A stretch of DNA of 64,000 nt from Apodospora peruviana. Its lineage: Eukaryota; Ascomycota; Sordariomycetes; Sordariales; Lasiosphaeriaceae. The position numbers and the translations under genes were made by a program. Within the stretch, counting starts at the first letter, position 1; each line of letters starts with the position of its first letter. Of the stretch, positions 30,083 to 40,736 are shown piece by piece. Location: contig JAUEDM010000006.1 in assembly GCA_033439685.1 (NCBI GenBank), positions 310,001-374,000 of the forward strand. The letters are read 5' to 3'. Below the pieces are notes generated by a model. The model saw nothing but the letters and a program-made list of their open reading frames with translations. It had not been told where the DNA came from and made no database searches.

Positions 30083-31947
30083 ACGTGCATGATAAGCGAA
30101 CGGTACAGACAAGCGAATGGTACAGACAAGCGAACGGTACACTTTCTACCACCCCACCACAACTATCCTCAATTACACAACCACAACACTAGGAAATAAC
30201 AATAACAGAATCAGAAACAGATGAATCAGACGATTCCGCATTCTCCTTGCACGTGCGTGCATTATGACCAGGCTTTCCGCACACACCACAGCACCGAATC
30301 TTCGTATGAGACCCCCCTGCACCTCTACCACTTTGTCGTGTCTCCTGCGTTACCTGCTCATCCACGGCCTTCTGATCCAGTAGATCATGTGCCTCTTGTA
30401 CAGTAAGTGATCCTCCAAGCCGCACACGTGTTTTTTGGCTCTTCGTTGCTTGCTAAGCCCCTCATTGGCCTTTCATAGTGCAGAGACCTCTCCACCAGAA
30501 GAGCCACCTCGTGCATTACCGCCATTGTACCTTTAGCTAATCGGTCCACAGCAGTCAAGATAGAAGTGGGAGAACTACCCTGGTGGTTGGATATTTGAGT
30601 TTTAATAAGCTCTGATTGTGAAGTGGCTTCTCGAGGGTTGTGTGGTGTTCGAGAGAGCCATGGTAGTGCTGTATTTGGACTTGAGTTTGGGGGTGTTGGG
30701 GTCCGGATGCGCACATCTAGCTGAGATATTACCCCCTTTGGGTCGTATGGTACTAGACCAGCTCCAGCAAAGCCTCCTTGGATGTTTTCTTCTGTAAAAG
30801 AAGTAAAAAATGCTTTCTTGAACGAATAAACTCAAGCTTACTAATATGCGTGATACGCATACGCATAAGCTCCTCAATTTCCTTGCTATATGCCTTCTTT
30901 AGTTGCCCAAAACAACCAACATCTAATGGTTGAAGTTTGTGAGATGAGTGTGGAGGCATGCAAAGTGTAATAATGTTGTGCTTCTGGCAGTAGGTCTCGA
31001 ATTCTTCGGAGTGGTGGCTCTCGTGGCCGTCGAGGATTAGTAGCCGGTAAATCCCCTTTCGACGAGATGCTGTATGGAGATCGAAATGCCGAATGAAATC
31101 AATACCTTTCTCATTAGTAGTCCAGCCGTTGTCGGTTGTTCCAAGATACCAGGTAGCCGGAAGACCGCATTCTCGATACCAGCTAGCAAGGTGATATTGC
31201 CCAGCTATGAGGATAAATGGTGGGATGGCCCAGCCCAAGGCGTTTATTCCTTGGATAACTGTAGCCCACTCTCGATTACCAGGTTGGGCCTGTTTAGCCC
31301 TGTCACGGCCATCCGAGGTCGTAACTACCATTGTAGGGATAATAATGCCCATCATAAAGCCAGTCTCGTTAAAGTTGAACGTAACGTCGTCGAGAATGCC
31401 GTATTTAGCCTTGGTATTATGCACAAGGGCAAACCACTCGCTAATAACCTTTGGATCTTTGCATTTAGCCCTCTGGTAGTCGTATTTACGCGTAAAGCGC
31501 GTCTGGAGTTCTGGTTGACGTTTAACGAAGTTGTGAGCCCAGCGGATCCCAACAGAAGGCGCGCCGCGTTCGCGTAATAGTCGGTTGGCCATATCTTCCA
31601 CATAAAGAAGCCGGGGATGGAATTCGCGTGCACATAGCTCAATTATATATTGAACAATAGTTTGCTCTTCCAAATCTGTAAGTTTATGCGAATTGGCTAG
31701 AATATCGCGTCGTGCAGGCCGGCCATCGTGTCGAGCAGAGAGAGGGTCATTGGTGGTATATTGTAGGTTGTAGCTGCACCTTGAAGAGTAAAGGTCTGGG
31801 TCATTTTCCATAGCTTCAAGAGCAAGATTAATTATGGATTCCTTTGAAAGCGAATCCATTGCGAATTGGTAAAAAAAAGTTGAAAGGTCGCGTTGTGCCA
31901 AGAAGTGTACCGTTTGCTTGTCTGTACCGTTCGCTTATCATGCACGT
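30083..31947 (-). mobile_element. Full-length Fot1/pogo-type DNA transposon
   Basis: The element is flanked by TA on both sides (30081-30082 and 31948-31949), the Tc1/mariner-pogo target duplication. Long terminal inverted repeats match over about 45 bases, starting ACGTGCATGATAAGCGAACG and containing a repeated GGTACAGACAAGCGAA unit, present twice at the left end. Length is 1865 bp. The one transposase gene is on the minus strand. The element lies in the last exon of the membrane-protein gene 28121-32057. Confidence 0.92.
30189..31901 (-). pseudogene. Pogo/Fot1 transposase (DDE_1), inactivated
   Basis: The main frame (31901-30753) covers the N-terminal helix-turn-helix/CENP-B-like region (KLTDLEEQTIVQYI, then GIRWAHNFVKRQPEL) and the DDE domain, with LILDGHESH (second Asp) and HSSHKLQPLDVGCF (third Asp). 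The first catalytic site, normally N-x-DETGF, reads FNFNETGF, so the Asp is replaced by Asn. A frameshift near 30825 moves the C-terminus (GAGLVPYDPKGVISQLDVRIRTPTPP) to another frame. A second near 30430 precedes the last block, which ends in a CCHC knuckle CGVCGKPGHNARTC before the stop at 30189. The enzyme cuts and pastes the element at TA sites; this copy should be inactive. Confidence 0.88.
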
Positions 31948-32118
31948 TAGCCGTATTTTGGTGGCTAAAATGCTCACATCTCTGGAAGGCAAACGAGGAC
32001 AGAGACACAGGAGATGAGCTAAGGGACTCGAGGATTAACTGGATATGGCTTACGTAGATAGATGCGTAGCCTCCAATAGGGTAAAGGTACCGGAGCGGGA
32101 CCCCTAGGGGGGCTACTA

Positions 32119-32140
32119 GTCTAGTGAGGCCTCACTAGAC
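32119..32140. repeat. 22-bp perfect palindrome in element terminus
   Basis: GTCTAGTGAGG followed directly by its exact reverse complement. It lies about 30 bp inside the terminal inverted repeat. Imperfect versions occur at the other copies (about 33680, 35285 and 55960). Confidence 0.85.
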
Positions 32141-32963
32141 AGTCCTAAAAGTAATAACAGTGTGTGTTACTAGGATAGTTTGCATCACTAGGATAGTTTG
32201 CATCACTAGGGTAGTGAATCTCGCTAGGATAGTTAAACCCCTAAAGGTCACTAAATAAGGTGCCCTATAGTTACTTTATTACTGCCATTTAAAATGCTAT
32301 TACATACATACTATATTTCCTACATATCTACTATATTAATTATACCTTAGACGTACTACTACCCTGCACTTACAGGGCTGCATTACACTTCCCGCGCAAC
32401 ATTTGCTACCCTGTATTTACCACCCTATACCTATCGTTTTATAATCGATTAACCGATCAATGGATTGTTAACTAGCCAACTGCTGATTGTTTGACCGACC
32501 GTTGAGTGACCAACTGTTAAGATGCTGACCGCTGATTAGCGTTGACTTCTGTTAGTTGTGGTCATTGATTGGCTGGCTTATTGGTTTGTTGGTTGGCTTT
32601 TGGCTTCCACTGGCTTGACTGGCTTTTATTGATTGGTCTAATTGATTGGCTTCAACTGGCTCGACTGGCTGGCTTGACTAACTGGCTCAACTGGCTCCGA
32701 CTGGCTGGCTCCTATCAATTGACTGTCTTTGACTGGCTGATGGTTCTGACTGGCTCGAAAAGTTGGCTTTGAATAATAGCTGGACAGGCTTCAATTAATT
32801 AGCTTTAACTGGATAACTTACCGACCGTTTATAGATTAAAAAACCTATAGATTAATGAAGTTTTAGATTAACCGACTTTTTAACTATACCTAGTTTAATT
32901 AACAAAAAGATGTAAAACGTTATAGCTGGGCGGGTCTAGTAAAAGCGTTATAGTTGTGCGGGG

Positions 32964-33065
32964 TGTGACGAACCAGTGCAATGACCCAAACCATTACACC
33001 AACCCCCCTTCAATCGCAAAAGGATGTCAGAATACCAAAGGTGTCTAACGCCTTTGGAATTATAA
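32964..33065 (+). repeat. MITE group C, partial copy
   Basis: Begins TGTGACGAACCAGTGCAATG and carries CAAAAGGATGTCAGAATACC. It aligns with the reverse complement of the complete copy at 37877-38042. The right half is missing or diverged. Confidence 0.65.
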
Positions 33066-33350
33066 TAGTTATTTAGGACATTTTCTCGTTATAGCACCTT
33101 TAAAATATTATTAAACCAGATACGTATAAACTACGGACGATTAGAAGGACATTTTACTCGGGCGTAGGCATTCTTTACTTGTAAGCTAGCTAGAGTATAA
33201 TAAAACCTTGTTAAAGTTGGGTATAAGTTACTAAATATTTTAAAACTATTAATGAAATTGAAGTATAAAAATATAAAATACTAGTATTATACCTTCGTAC
33301 ATTCAGTCCTAGGTATCTTCGAATAATCTTCGGCTAAAATAATTACGTTC

Positions 33351-33480
33351 TGTCATGGCGTGGCGCTATGCAGTATATAATCCACAGTATTCTAAGCCTT
33401 GTCAACTTGGAATTCGACATCCTTTTGTAATGGAAATTAAGATTACTCAGTGATGTGGGTTATTGTGCGACGCCATCACA
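33351..33480 (-). repeat. MITE group B copy 1
   Basis: 130 bp from TGTCATGGCGTGGCGC to GCGACGCCATCACA. The ends form imperfect terminal inverted repeats. The core AATTCGACATCCTTTTGTAA is shared with the three other B copies. Confidence 0.8.
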
Positions 33481-33650
33481 AGTTTTTGCTTTACGTAGAT
33501 AAGGTGGGTGTAGTATAATAGTATAACTTTAATAATTTTAGCTTTATTATCCTTAGTTAGGTAGGCTATCTTAAGCTAGGCTAACCTCGGCTAGGCTATC
33601 CTCAGCTTAGCTACTTTAAGCTTTACTATCCTTAACTTAGCTTGTAACTA

Positions 33651-33960
33651 CCAGAGCGGGACCCCTAGGGAGCAACTAGTTTAGTGAAGCCTTACTAGGA
33701 TAGTTTTGCTCGCTAGGATAGTTGATCTAACTAGAATAGTTAACCCGTTAAAAGCCATTAATGAACGTACCCTATAGGTACTGTGTTACTGCTACTAAAG
33801 CGCTGTCACATACACGCTATAATTACTATATACCCATTAATTAATATTATCTTCTATACACTAGTACCCCGCGCGTACGCACTACCGCTACATACTATCT
33901 CCCCGCACCTACCGCCTTATATTTATGGCCCTGAATTTACCGCCTTATATTTATCATTTT
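33651..33960 (+). repeat. Second left-terminus copy of the CCRGAGCGGGACCC element
   Basis: After TA, CCAGAGCGGGACCCCTAGGG and the following CTAGTTTAGTGAAGCC and CTAGGATAGTT units align with the sequence from 32090. They differ mainly by C/T and G/A transitions, which fits RIP. The matching right end was not separated from that at 35576. Confidence 0.6.
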
Positions 33961-35306
33961 ATATTCAATTAATTAGTTGACCGTTAATTAACTAGCCAAC
34001 CGTTAGGTGGCTGACTATTAAAATACTGACCGCTAATTACCAGGTAGCCTTTAGATTTATTAATCATAGTCGTTTATTAGCTAAACTAGCCAGCTTACTA
34101 CTAAAGCGGGACATATGGGTGGGCAACTAGGCTAGGAAAAGAGCGTTAGCTTATTGCTAGAAATTATCCTAGTTAAGCTCTCTAGTCTGCCTAGTTAGTT
34201 TCCCTAGCTTATTTTATGTACTGTAGAGTCCTGTAATTGCAAGGCACCTTATTTTTCTTAGTCCTATTTTACCTTATTAAAATACTAACCGCTAATTAAT
34301 AATTGCCGTAGCGGGAAATACCCTAACGCAACTACTACAGCAACTCTACAGTACAGCGTCTATTATAGCGGTCAAACTATCCTAGCAAAATTAACTACCC
34401 TAGCCACACAATAAGGCCCTGAAACTTTCAGCGCACCCCTGCTGAAGCTTTCAGTGGCTGTCGACAAGCCGCGCAGTGCTCCTGGCACTTCAAGCCACGC
34501 AACGCTCTTACCCCGACCGGGCCAACCGCCCCCGCGACTACAACGCTCTTGCCCTTTTTGATCAATCAACAAGCAAGTCATAACGTCAACGAGCCACCTG
34601 CAGTTAATTCACCAGGTCAAAGTCAATTGACATGCCAGAAAGCCAGCTGAAGCCAGCCAGTCAAAACCAATCAAGCCAGCCAATCAAGGCCAGTCTATTG
34701 ATTGCACGCAGCCAGTCAGAACCAACCAGTCAGCCAGCGAAAGCTATTCAATCAAAACCAGTCCAGTTAGTCAAGGCTAGTCAGTCCAGCCAGTCGGTGC
34801 CAGCCAGTCGGTCGAAGCTAACCTGTCAATAAGTCAAACAACAATTGACAAGCCGGTCTTTAAGCCAATAGGTCTAACATTCCAGCCAATCAACGACCAT
34901 AGATATTATAGTAAAACACTAAACAGTGGTTGGCCAGTTAACCCACGGTCGGCCGATTAATAATTGATCAATCGGTTAATCAAACACAAAGCGACGGGTG
35001 TAAGGCGGTAAATATAAGGCTGTAAGTACAGGGCGGTAGGTGCGGCGAAGTAGTGTATGTATGGTATTAGTGCGTGCAGGGCGCAATTAACATAGTCGGT
35101 ATGTATTAAATACAGCGTGTATGTAACAGCGCTTCAGTGGCAGTAGTAGTACAGTGGCTACAGGGCATGTCAGTTAGTGGCCTTCAGCGAGTTAAATACC
35201 TCGTTAGATCAACTATCCTAGCGAGCAAAGCTATCCTAGTATTACACACTGTTATCACTTTAGGACTATTCTAGTAAGGCTTCACTAGACTAGTTGTCCC
35301 TTTAGG

Positions 35307-35557
35307 TGAGACGATGTACGCACAGACCACTAGACGACTGGCTGCATCGTTTTCTGATTGGCCGTTGTGGGTCCAACAGGCCTGGCGGGCGAAGGAGGGG
35401 TGTAGTCACGTGACCTGCAAGTGGCTCGTGCACCTACACCACTTCTTTCACTCGAGCGTATTGTAATTTGCTTTCTTCTTTTTCTCTTTGTCCTACTATT
35501 TTCATAGCATACTATAGATTATAGGAGCTTGACCTTATTTCTTATTTGGCACGTGAC
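35307..35557 (+). repeat. Short dispersed repeat E, copy 1
   Basis: Starts TGAGACGATGTACGCACAG and ends GGCACGTGAC. Internal CACGTGACCTGCAAGTGG and a pyrimidine-rich CTTTCTTCTTTTTCTC tract are shared with the copy at 60661-60859. It interrupts the right terminus of the inverted-repeat element just before GGGTCCCGCTCCGG. Target duplications are too diverged to call here. Confidence 0.7.
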
Positions 35558-35793
35558 ACTACGGGTCCCGCTCCGGTAGCTTTGATTGGCTGAACTGGCT
35601 TTGATAACTAGCTTCCATTAACTGAATTTGACTGGCTGCCTTTGATTAGTTAGATTAGTTTTAATTAACTAGCTTTAACTAGTTAGAATGGCTTTGATTA
35701 ATTAGGTTTCATATCGTTAATTGGCTAAAATAGCTTCAATTAACTTTTACAATTTATTATCAGGTAATTTCAATTAACAAGATTGGCTTTAAC

Positions 35794-36055
35794 TGTCACG
35801 GCCGTCATCAAGGATCGATGGACGAACTCATCAATTGGGCGCTATCAACGAAGATTCTAAACTGCAGAGGAAAGGGAAGAAAAGAACAATCCTTGGAGCG
35901 CGAAGCGCGACAAGCTTCATCGTGGGGTGGGACCCCTTGACCTTCGTTGCTCCTGATTGGTCCTAGTGGCTGAGTCTCCACACCGTTCCCAACGATAGCT
36001 CTGCGGGGCGGCTGGGAGGCATGAAACAAGGGTCTGGGAGGGCTTGGTCCTCACA
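35794..36055 (-). mobile_element. Solo LTR, family H, with perfect 5-bp target duplication
   Basis: 262 bp, TGTCACGGCC...CCTCACA on the plus strand. It is flanked by TTAAC on both sides (35789-35793 and 36056-36060), the signature of LTR-retrotransposon insertion and LTR-LTR recombination. On the minus strand it holds a GC-rich hairpin (GTCGCGCTTCGCGC) followed by a pyrimidine tract. Composition is balanced, so it looks younger than its surroundings. Confidence 0.82.
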
Positions 36056-36547
36056 TTAACAAGCTGGACTGCCTTCAATTAATTAGCTTCTAACCTATAG
36101 AATAACTAACTTATCAATTAATTTAATTTCTTAAATTGACCGTAAATGGTTCGGTGACGGAATAATTTACTTATTAATTCACCGAAATGGGTAGCAGCAT
36201 TATGATCACACAGCACCGGTTAGCTTAGTGGGGGTAAGAGCGTTACGTAGTTTAAAAGGGTAATAGCCCTACACGGCTTAACGACAGCTACTGAAAGCTT
36301 CAGCGGGGATACCGACCTTAGTGTATAACTAGGATAGTTGATCTGACGAGAATAGGTAGTTAAACTACTATAGAAGTCACTGTAATTTAATCCTACTATA
36401 GTAGTTGCCTAGGGTATTTCCCCACTATAGTTAGTATAATAAGCCGCTTTGGCAGCGTTTCTATTTTAAACCTATTTTTACCTTTTTCATAAGTTATTTT
36501 TGTTAATATTTAATTATTATAATTGAGGCAAAGTTTAGATTAGCTTT

Positions 36548-36766
36548 GGTTGAGCTAAACTACTTCTACAGGGCTATCTTTAGCTCTATAGAAGGTGGTG
36601 CAAGTCGTAGGACAACCTGCAGCCTGCATAATGGAAGAAATGTGGAAGCGACAGCGGTACGCAAGCTGTAAAGGGGGACAATCAAACAAACATACAGTGA
36701 ACTATGCACTGTAACAACAGGTATAAGTTGCACGATTCAACTTAGACACAAGGTCGTAAATAGCTT
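36548..36766 (-). repeat. Partial LTR, family F
   Basis: Contains CTTCTACAGGGCTATC, GAAGGTGGTGCAAGTC, AGCGACAGCGGTACGC and CAGTGAACTATGCACTGTAA, shared with the LTR copies at 39686-40329 and 61100-61758. Breaks off near 36766. Confidence 0.65.
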
Positions 36767-37325
36767 AGGATTAAAAGCAGTTAAAGCGCTGCTAAAATTC
36801 TCAAATTTACGAAGATACCTATTCACTAACTCTTTAGCTAGATATTTATTTAAGTTTATCAAACTTGGTTATCAAAAAAAGACAGATTTTATTTTAAGAA
36901 TGGTTAGTCTTTAGCAATAAATCAATTGCGCAATCGATATTAGCATAATTAAATAGTTAACTTCCCTTTTTATTGTTGAAAAACCTAGCTACATTGTTAA
37001 ACTCTATTAAAATAGCGGTAAATTAGTTTTATACCGCTATATTAATATTAGAAAAAAAAAATAAACCTGAATAATTACATCAGTTTTCATAAAAAATGCT
37101 TATCCTGCTTTGGCTTAGTATTCTCATTTAATAAAAGTTAAATAAATATCGTTATTATGATAAATAGTATCTATTAAAAATGATAAGCTTTTATAAACAA
37201 TAAGGCGTATTAATCCAATAATTGCAAAAGAAAAGCTTAAAATATTACTAATTAATAGCGAGGTTAAGAAAGATTGATGGCGTAATTCCCAATACAACGA
37301 ATTAGAGCTGTATGCAGCATAGTTG

Positions 37326-37507
37326 TGTGACAAACTGACTGCCACAGAGGCGGGTTAGGTGCGGTAACCCTAACCTGGAGGACCCTTGTGAGAAGCGCGT
37401 CGGAGACGCGCTCCTTTCTCTCTTTTTCTTTTCTCCTCCTTAGAGTAGAATCTTCTTTTGTAGAACCAATTGAACAGCTATCACGCCTTGAACCGCTGGC
37501 CGTGACA
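37326..37507 (+). repeat. Short LTR-like repeat, family H
   Basis: From TGTGACAAACTG to GGCCGTGACA. It has the same architecture as the copy at 35794-36055: a GC hairpin (AGCGCGTCGGAGACGCGCT) directly followed by a pyrimidine tract (CCTTTCTCTCTTTTTC). No clear target duplication. Confidence 0.6.
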
Positions 37508-37876
37508 GTTTTGGTAGGAATAGGATGATGATATTAGAAAACAATATTGCAGGGCCTGCACTTCCTTAAGAAGTGTGTGCCCTGCCCTAGGGCTTATCTA
37601 ATCTATCCAGTGCTTGGCCTGTGCGCTAGAATGCGCCAGCCATGATTGGCTTGCTGTGGTGCCAGCCAGCCAGTCAGTAAGCCAGTTACATTAGTAAGCC
37701 AACTTTTCCTGCATTAACCTCCCTTTCTTCTTAAAGTTAGCATTAAAGCGCTATAATAGGCGTAGAATCCAGTATAGCGGTTATCAAAGAAGGAATTATT
37801 AGTTCGCTTGTTCTTAAAATACTAAATGGTCATAAAGTAAGGCTGCAAACATAGGTCGGTTCGTAGCCGGTTAAGT

Positions 37877-38042
37877 GTGACGTTTGGTGCGATTGAGCCT
37901 TGATTGAACTGATTGCGACCGTCAACGGTATATAACCCATTAGAGTTCCAGAGGCTGACTGACACCTTCGGTATTCTGGCATTCGTTTGCGATTGAGGGG
38001 GGTTGGGTGTAATAGTTTGGGTCATTTCACTGGGTTGTCACA
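37877..38042 (-). repeat. MITE group C, complete copy
   Basis: 166 bp, TGTGACGTTTGGTGCG to ACTGGGTTGTCACA, with imperfect terminal inverted repeats. Core GCGACCGTCAACGG and TATATAACCCATTAGAG are shared with the copy near 52846-52974. Confidence 0.75.
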
Positions 38043-39352
38043 CGGGTATTTCTGACAGCTATATAAAGCCACTATAGGCTTTCGGCCACACTGCGCCAAC
38101 AACCCTATAGTAGGTGGTTCTTACAATTTCGCCTAACGGTTCTATATTTTCTTAAAAGTAAGATTAATATATTAAAACGCTAAACGTTGAGTAAATTAAT
38201 GAATATAAAAAGTAAAAGGTTAAGATTTATTGTAAATACAATGAATAAATGAAGAAGCTATAAAAAAAGAAAAATATAAACAAAAGAGAAAATATAATTA
38301 TATTAATTTATAACCTCACTTTCATTTCGGAAGTTAAGCCCCGCTTTATAAATTGATTTTAAAACTATGTAGCCTTTTCGAACTTATTACTTATCTTAAA
38401 ATTTAACTCGTTATCTTCTTTATTATCTTCCCAATTTGTGTAAGGTCTTTATACTATTTGGCGTTAAATTTCCGGAGTTTTAAAGCACCATTTAGTCAGA
38501 CCTTACTTAAAATCAGTACCGTAAGTACATCATATTTAGCACTGTAGTAGCAAATTGCTTAAACTTTACTACCTTGACCACTCTTACCGTCCCTTATCCC
38601 CTAATATCTTAATAGTAATTCGTCAACAAACAAATATATTTTAAAGTATAGATAGTAAGGACAGTTTAATAAAAGGTATTAAAAGTGGCGGTGATCTTCT
38701 ACTACTAATTTACTTTGGAGATTTTAACGGCTTAAATATAGAAAATGCTGACTAATATACCTTCATTATAATAGACTAATTATGATAATATAAAATCTAT
38801 ATATACTAAAGGCCTTCGGGTTAATAACATTACATAAATAGCCATTTACTTTACTTTAAATATTTAGCAAATTTTCAGTATTAAAAAGTAAGGACGACAA
38901 AAGAGCTGTTCCCCAAATTTAACTAATATAATAACCGTTTTAAAAAGATAGTAATAACAATAATAACAACGAAAACGAGCTTATTAAACTTATTTAGCTT
39001 ATACCTAACGTCCATCTACCTTAGAATTTGAAAATACTTTATTTCATTTAAGTTAGACAAAGGAAGTTAATTATTATTTTTAACCTCAAAAATAGGTTAG
39101 CAATTTAAGGGGCAGTTTAAACCATTAAATTACGGGTTTTTCCGAGCATTTCTCCTTTTTACTTGTAACAGTAACGGTAAACTATTATAAGTAATTAAAA
39201 CTCTTTTTAGATAATTATATTTAGTATAAAGCCGTATATGAAAATGGATATTTATAATAAATACAGGAAAAATTATTATTCTACTAAAGCTTCCTACTTT
39301 ACAGCTTAATTTTAGGCTTAAAAACGGTTGGATTTAAAGGCTTTATAAGTTA

Positions 39353-39660
39353 TGTGACGGGCTGAGCCCTGGTGCAGCCTTGGGAGCCCTCGGCCGTAGC
39401 ACCGAGCCTACGGAGGCGGAGCCCCAACGGCGACCCCGACCTCTAAACGAAGCCATTCCCTAAATTACCGATACACACACACGGACCACAAACCACAACG
39501 GGACTCACGACGGCTCTGGAATCTTCTGTCACCCTTTGATGGGAGCAACGCAGTCATGTACATAACCAGAGGCCCTCTCACGAGGCCTCTCTTCTTCTTC
39601 TTTTTCTTCTTCCCCCATGTTCAGCGTCTTCGTAGAGTTGGTTTAGCTAGTTGCAATACA
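39353..39660 (+). repeat. GC-rich repeat fragment with hairpin and pyrimidine tract
   Basis: Starts TGTGACGGGCTGAGCCC and has a hairpin AGGCCCTCTCACGAGGCCT followed by CTTCTTCTTCTTTTTC. This resembles the family H layout. The right boundary is unclear because LTR F1 follows at 39686. Confidence 0.45.
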
Positions 39661-39685
39661 CTACCTTGTCCATTACAATTAAGAT

Positions 39686-40329
39686 TGTTAAACTGAATGC
39701 CTTCATACAGTCGCTTTCAGTGGTTTCCAACAAGTGAGCAGCAGTGCTGATCACTGACTTACGGTGGTTCTGATTATTGTGGGCCTGTTGCCCTGGTACC
39801 ACTCAGGGACCACCGGCCCCATACAAAACTCTGGAAACCACGGAGCCTATAACACAGTCTCAGAGGCTTTCAAGCCCACGGAGGATTCTGGGTACTGCCT
39901 TTAAAAATTAATAGACCCATAGAAGGCTCTGGAATAACAGCTAATTCTAATTACTGTATTTTAGTTACCCACAGGCCTACCGCTATAAGTCAGGCCGGCA
40001 TTTCTCTCTCATTTTCTCTTTTATTGTTTGGTTAATTTACGAATAGAGATCGTGTATTTTATTTAACCAAGAAGTTTTTGTCTTTGCAATAGAACTCTCC
40101 CCTCTTGTTTTACAGCGCATAGTTCATTGTCCAGCCCTTGTATCTAAGTTGAATCGTTTACCTACACTTGTCACAGTGCATAGGTCACTGTATCTTGTTC
40201 TATTGTTCCCCCTACAGCTTTCATACCGCTGTCGCTTCCACATTTTATAGGCCGGACTACGACTTGCGCGATTTTTTATAGAGCTAAAGGTTACTACTAG
40301 TAGCCCTATGGAACTAGTTCAGCTCAACA
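39686..40329 (+). mobile_element. Solo LTR, family F, copy 1
   Basis: About 644 bp from TGTTAAACTGAATGCC to AGCTCAACA, with the TG...CA ends expected for LTRs. It aligns as reverse complement with 61100-61758 over the whole length. No internal retrotransposon sequence beside it. Target duplications do not match (AAGAT versus CTCTT). Confidence 0.7.
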
Positions 40330-40483
40330 CTCTTCTTTAAATCTTACGTTATAATGGTGTTAAACGGGTTAAAGATAGTAAGGAGAGTAATGAAAGCGCT
40401 TTTAATTATTAGAATGAAGTTGTTATTTTATAAAGGAAAATTAATATTGAAAAAATCTCTAATCGTATATCCTATAACGTTAT

Positions 40484-40736
40484 TGTGATAGCGTTGCACA
40501 ATGACCCACACCACTGAGCTAAACTTCCTGTGACAAACTAACCAATAGTACAAAATCATACCAGTGCGCTATGCCAGGCCTGTAAAAGAAAGCCAGAATT
40601 CCAAGTCAAAGAATCTGGAGTACTGTACGGTTTATATAGCCTACGTCACACTTCCTATTACAAAAGGATGTCGAATTCCAAGCTGATAAGGCTTAGAATA
40701 CTGTGGATTATATACTCATAGGGCCACGCCTTGACA
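40484..40736 (+). repeat. MITE group B copy 2, carrying a nested insertion
   Basis: Starts TGTGATAGCGTTGCACAATG and ends GGGCCACGCCTTGACA. The normal B sequence is interrupted at 40530-40649 by another repeat. Confidence 0.8.
40530..40649. repeat. 120-bp nested MITE with GTGAC/GTCAC ends
   Basis: Inserted in MITE B copy 2. The 7-bp ACTTCCT occurs on both sides (40523-40529 and 40650-40656). Ends are GTGACAAACTAACC and CTACGTCAC, so it has short inverted termini. Confidence 0.75.

Larger units (their letters stand above)
28121..32057 (+). pseudogene. Multi-pass membrane protein gene, disrupted by stop, frameshifts and a transposon
   Basis: From ATG 28121 the frame reads a secretory/membrane start (WTSFIWFASAVAPFASYGSA), then after an intron (28368-28432, AATG|GTAAGT) EGCIAMCG and several hydrophobic helices. 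Another intron lies at about 29127-29191 (TTACTAAC branch site, CTGCAG). A later one runs from about 29850 (GTAAGC) to about 29910. It resembles a family of uncharacterised fungal integral membrane proteins. Lesions: the first two exons do not join in frame as read; TGA at 28586-28588 sits where CGA (Arg) is plausible; there is a frameshift near 29403; an extra G lies in the GGG at 30040-30042. A pogo element (30083-31947) splits the last exon inside a membrane helix. Across the TA target the frame resumes as AVFWWLK and ends at TAG 32055-32057. Confidence 0.75.
32090..35576. mobile_element. TA-flanked inverted-repeat element with subterminal GGCTGACT-type arrays
   Basis: Perfect 14-bp terminal inverted repeats, CCGGAGCGGGACCC (32090-32103) and GGGTCCCGCTCCGG (35563-35576), are each bordered by TA (32088-32089 and 35577-35578). 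Longer similarity between the ends includes ACTAGTCTAGTGAGGCC and AGTTGNCCC. Inside each arm is a low-complexity array: TGGCT/GACTGGCT units at 32560-32790 and the inverse AGCCAGTCA units at 34630-34830. No transposase frame remains. A second left end (33651-33664, CCAGAGCGGGACCC after TA) and another end-like motif at 34311 show nesting, so this span is a mosaic. Confidence 0.6.
34311..36428. mobile_element. Related inverted-repeat element, GCGGGAAATACCC ends
   Basis: The left end GCGGGAAATACCCTA (34311 onward, after TA) is mirrored at about 36410-36428 by TAGGGTATTTCCCCAC followed by TA. Both continue with similar GCAACTACTA inner sequence. The span overlaps the 32090-35576 element, so one of them must be a composite. 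It contains the solo LTR at 35794-36055. Confidence 0.45.

Noticed and set aside
32560..32790. CRISPR-like or satellite array (GACTGGCT units)
   Set aside because: Units are degenerate with irregular spacing and no spacer pattern; they belong to the inverted-repeat element. CRISPR is not expected in a fungus.
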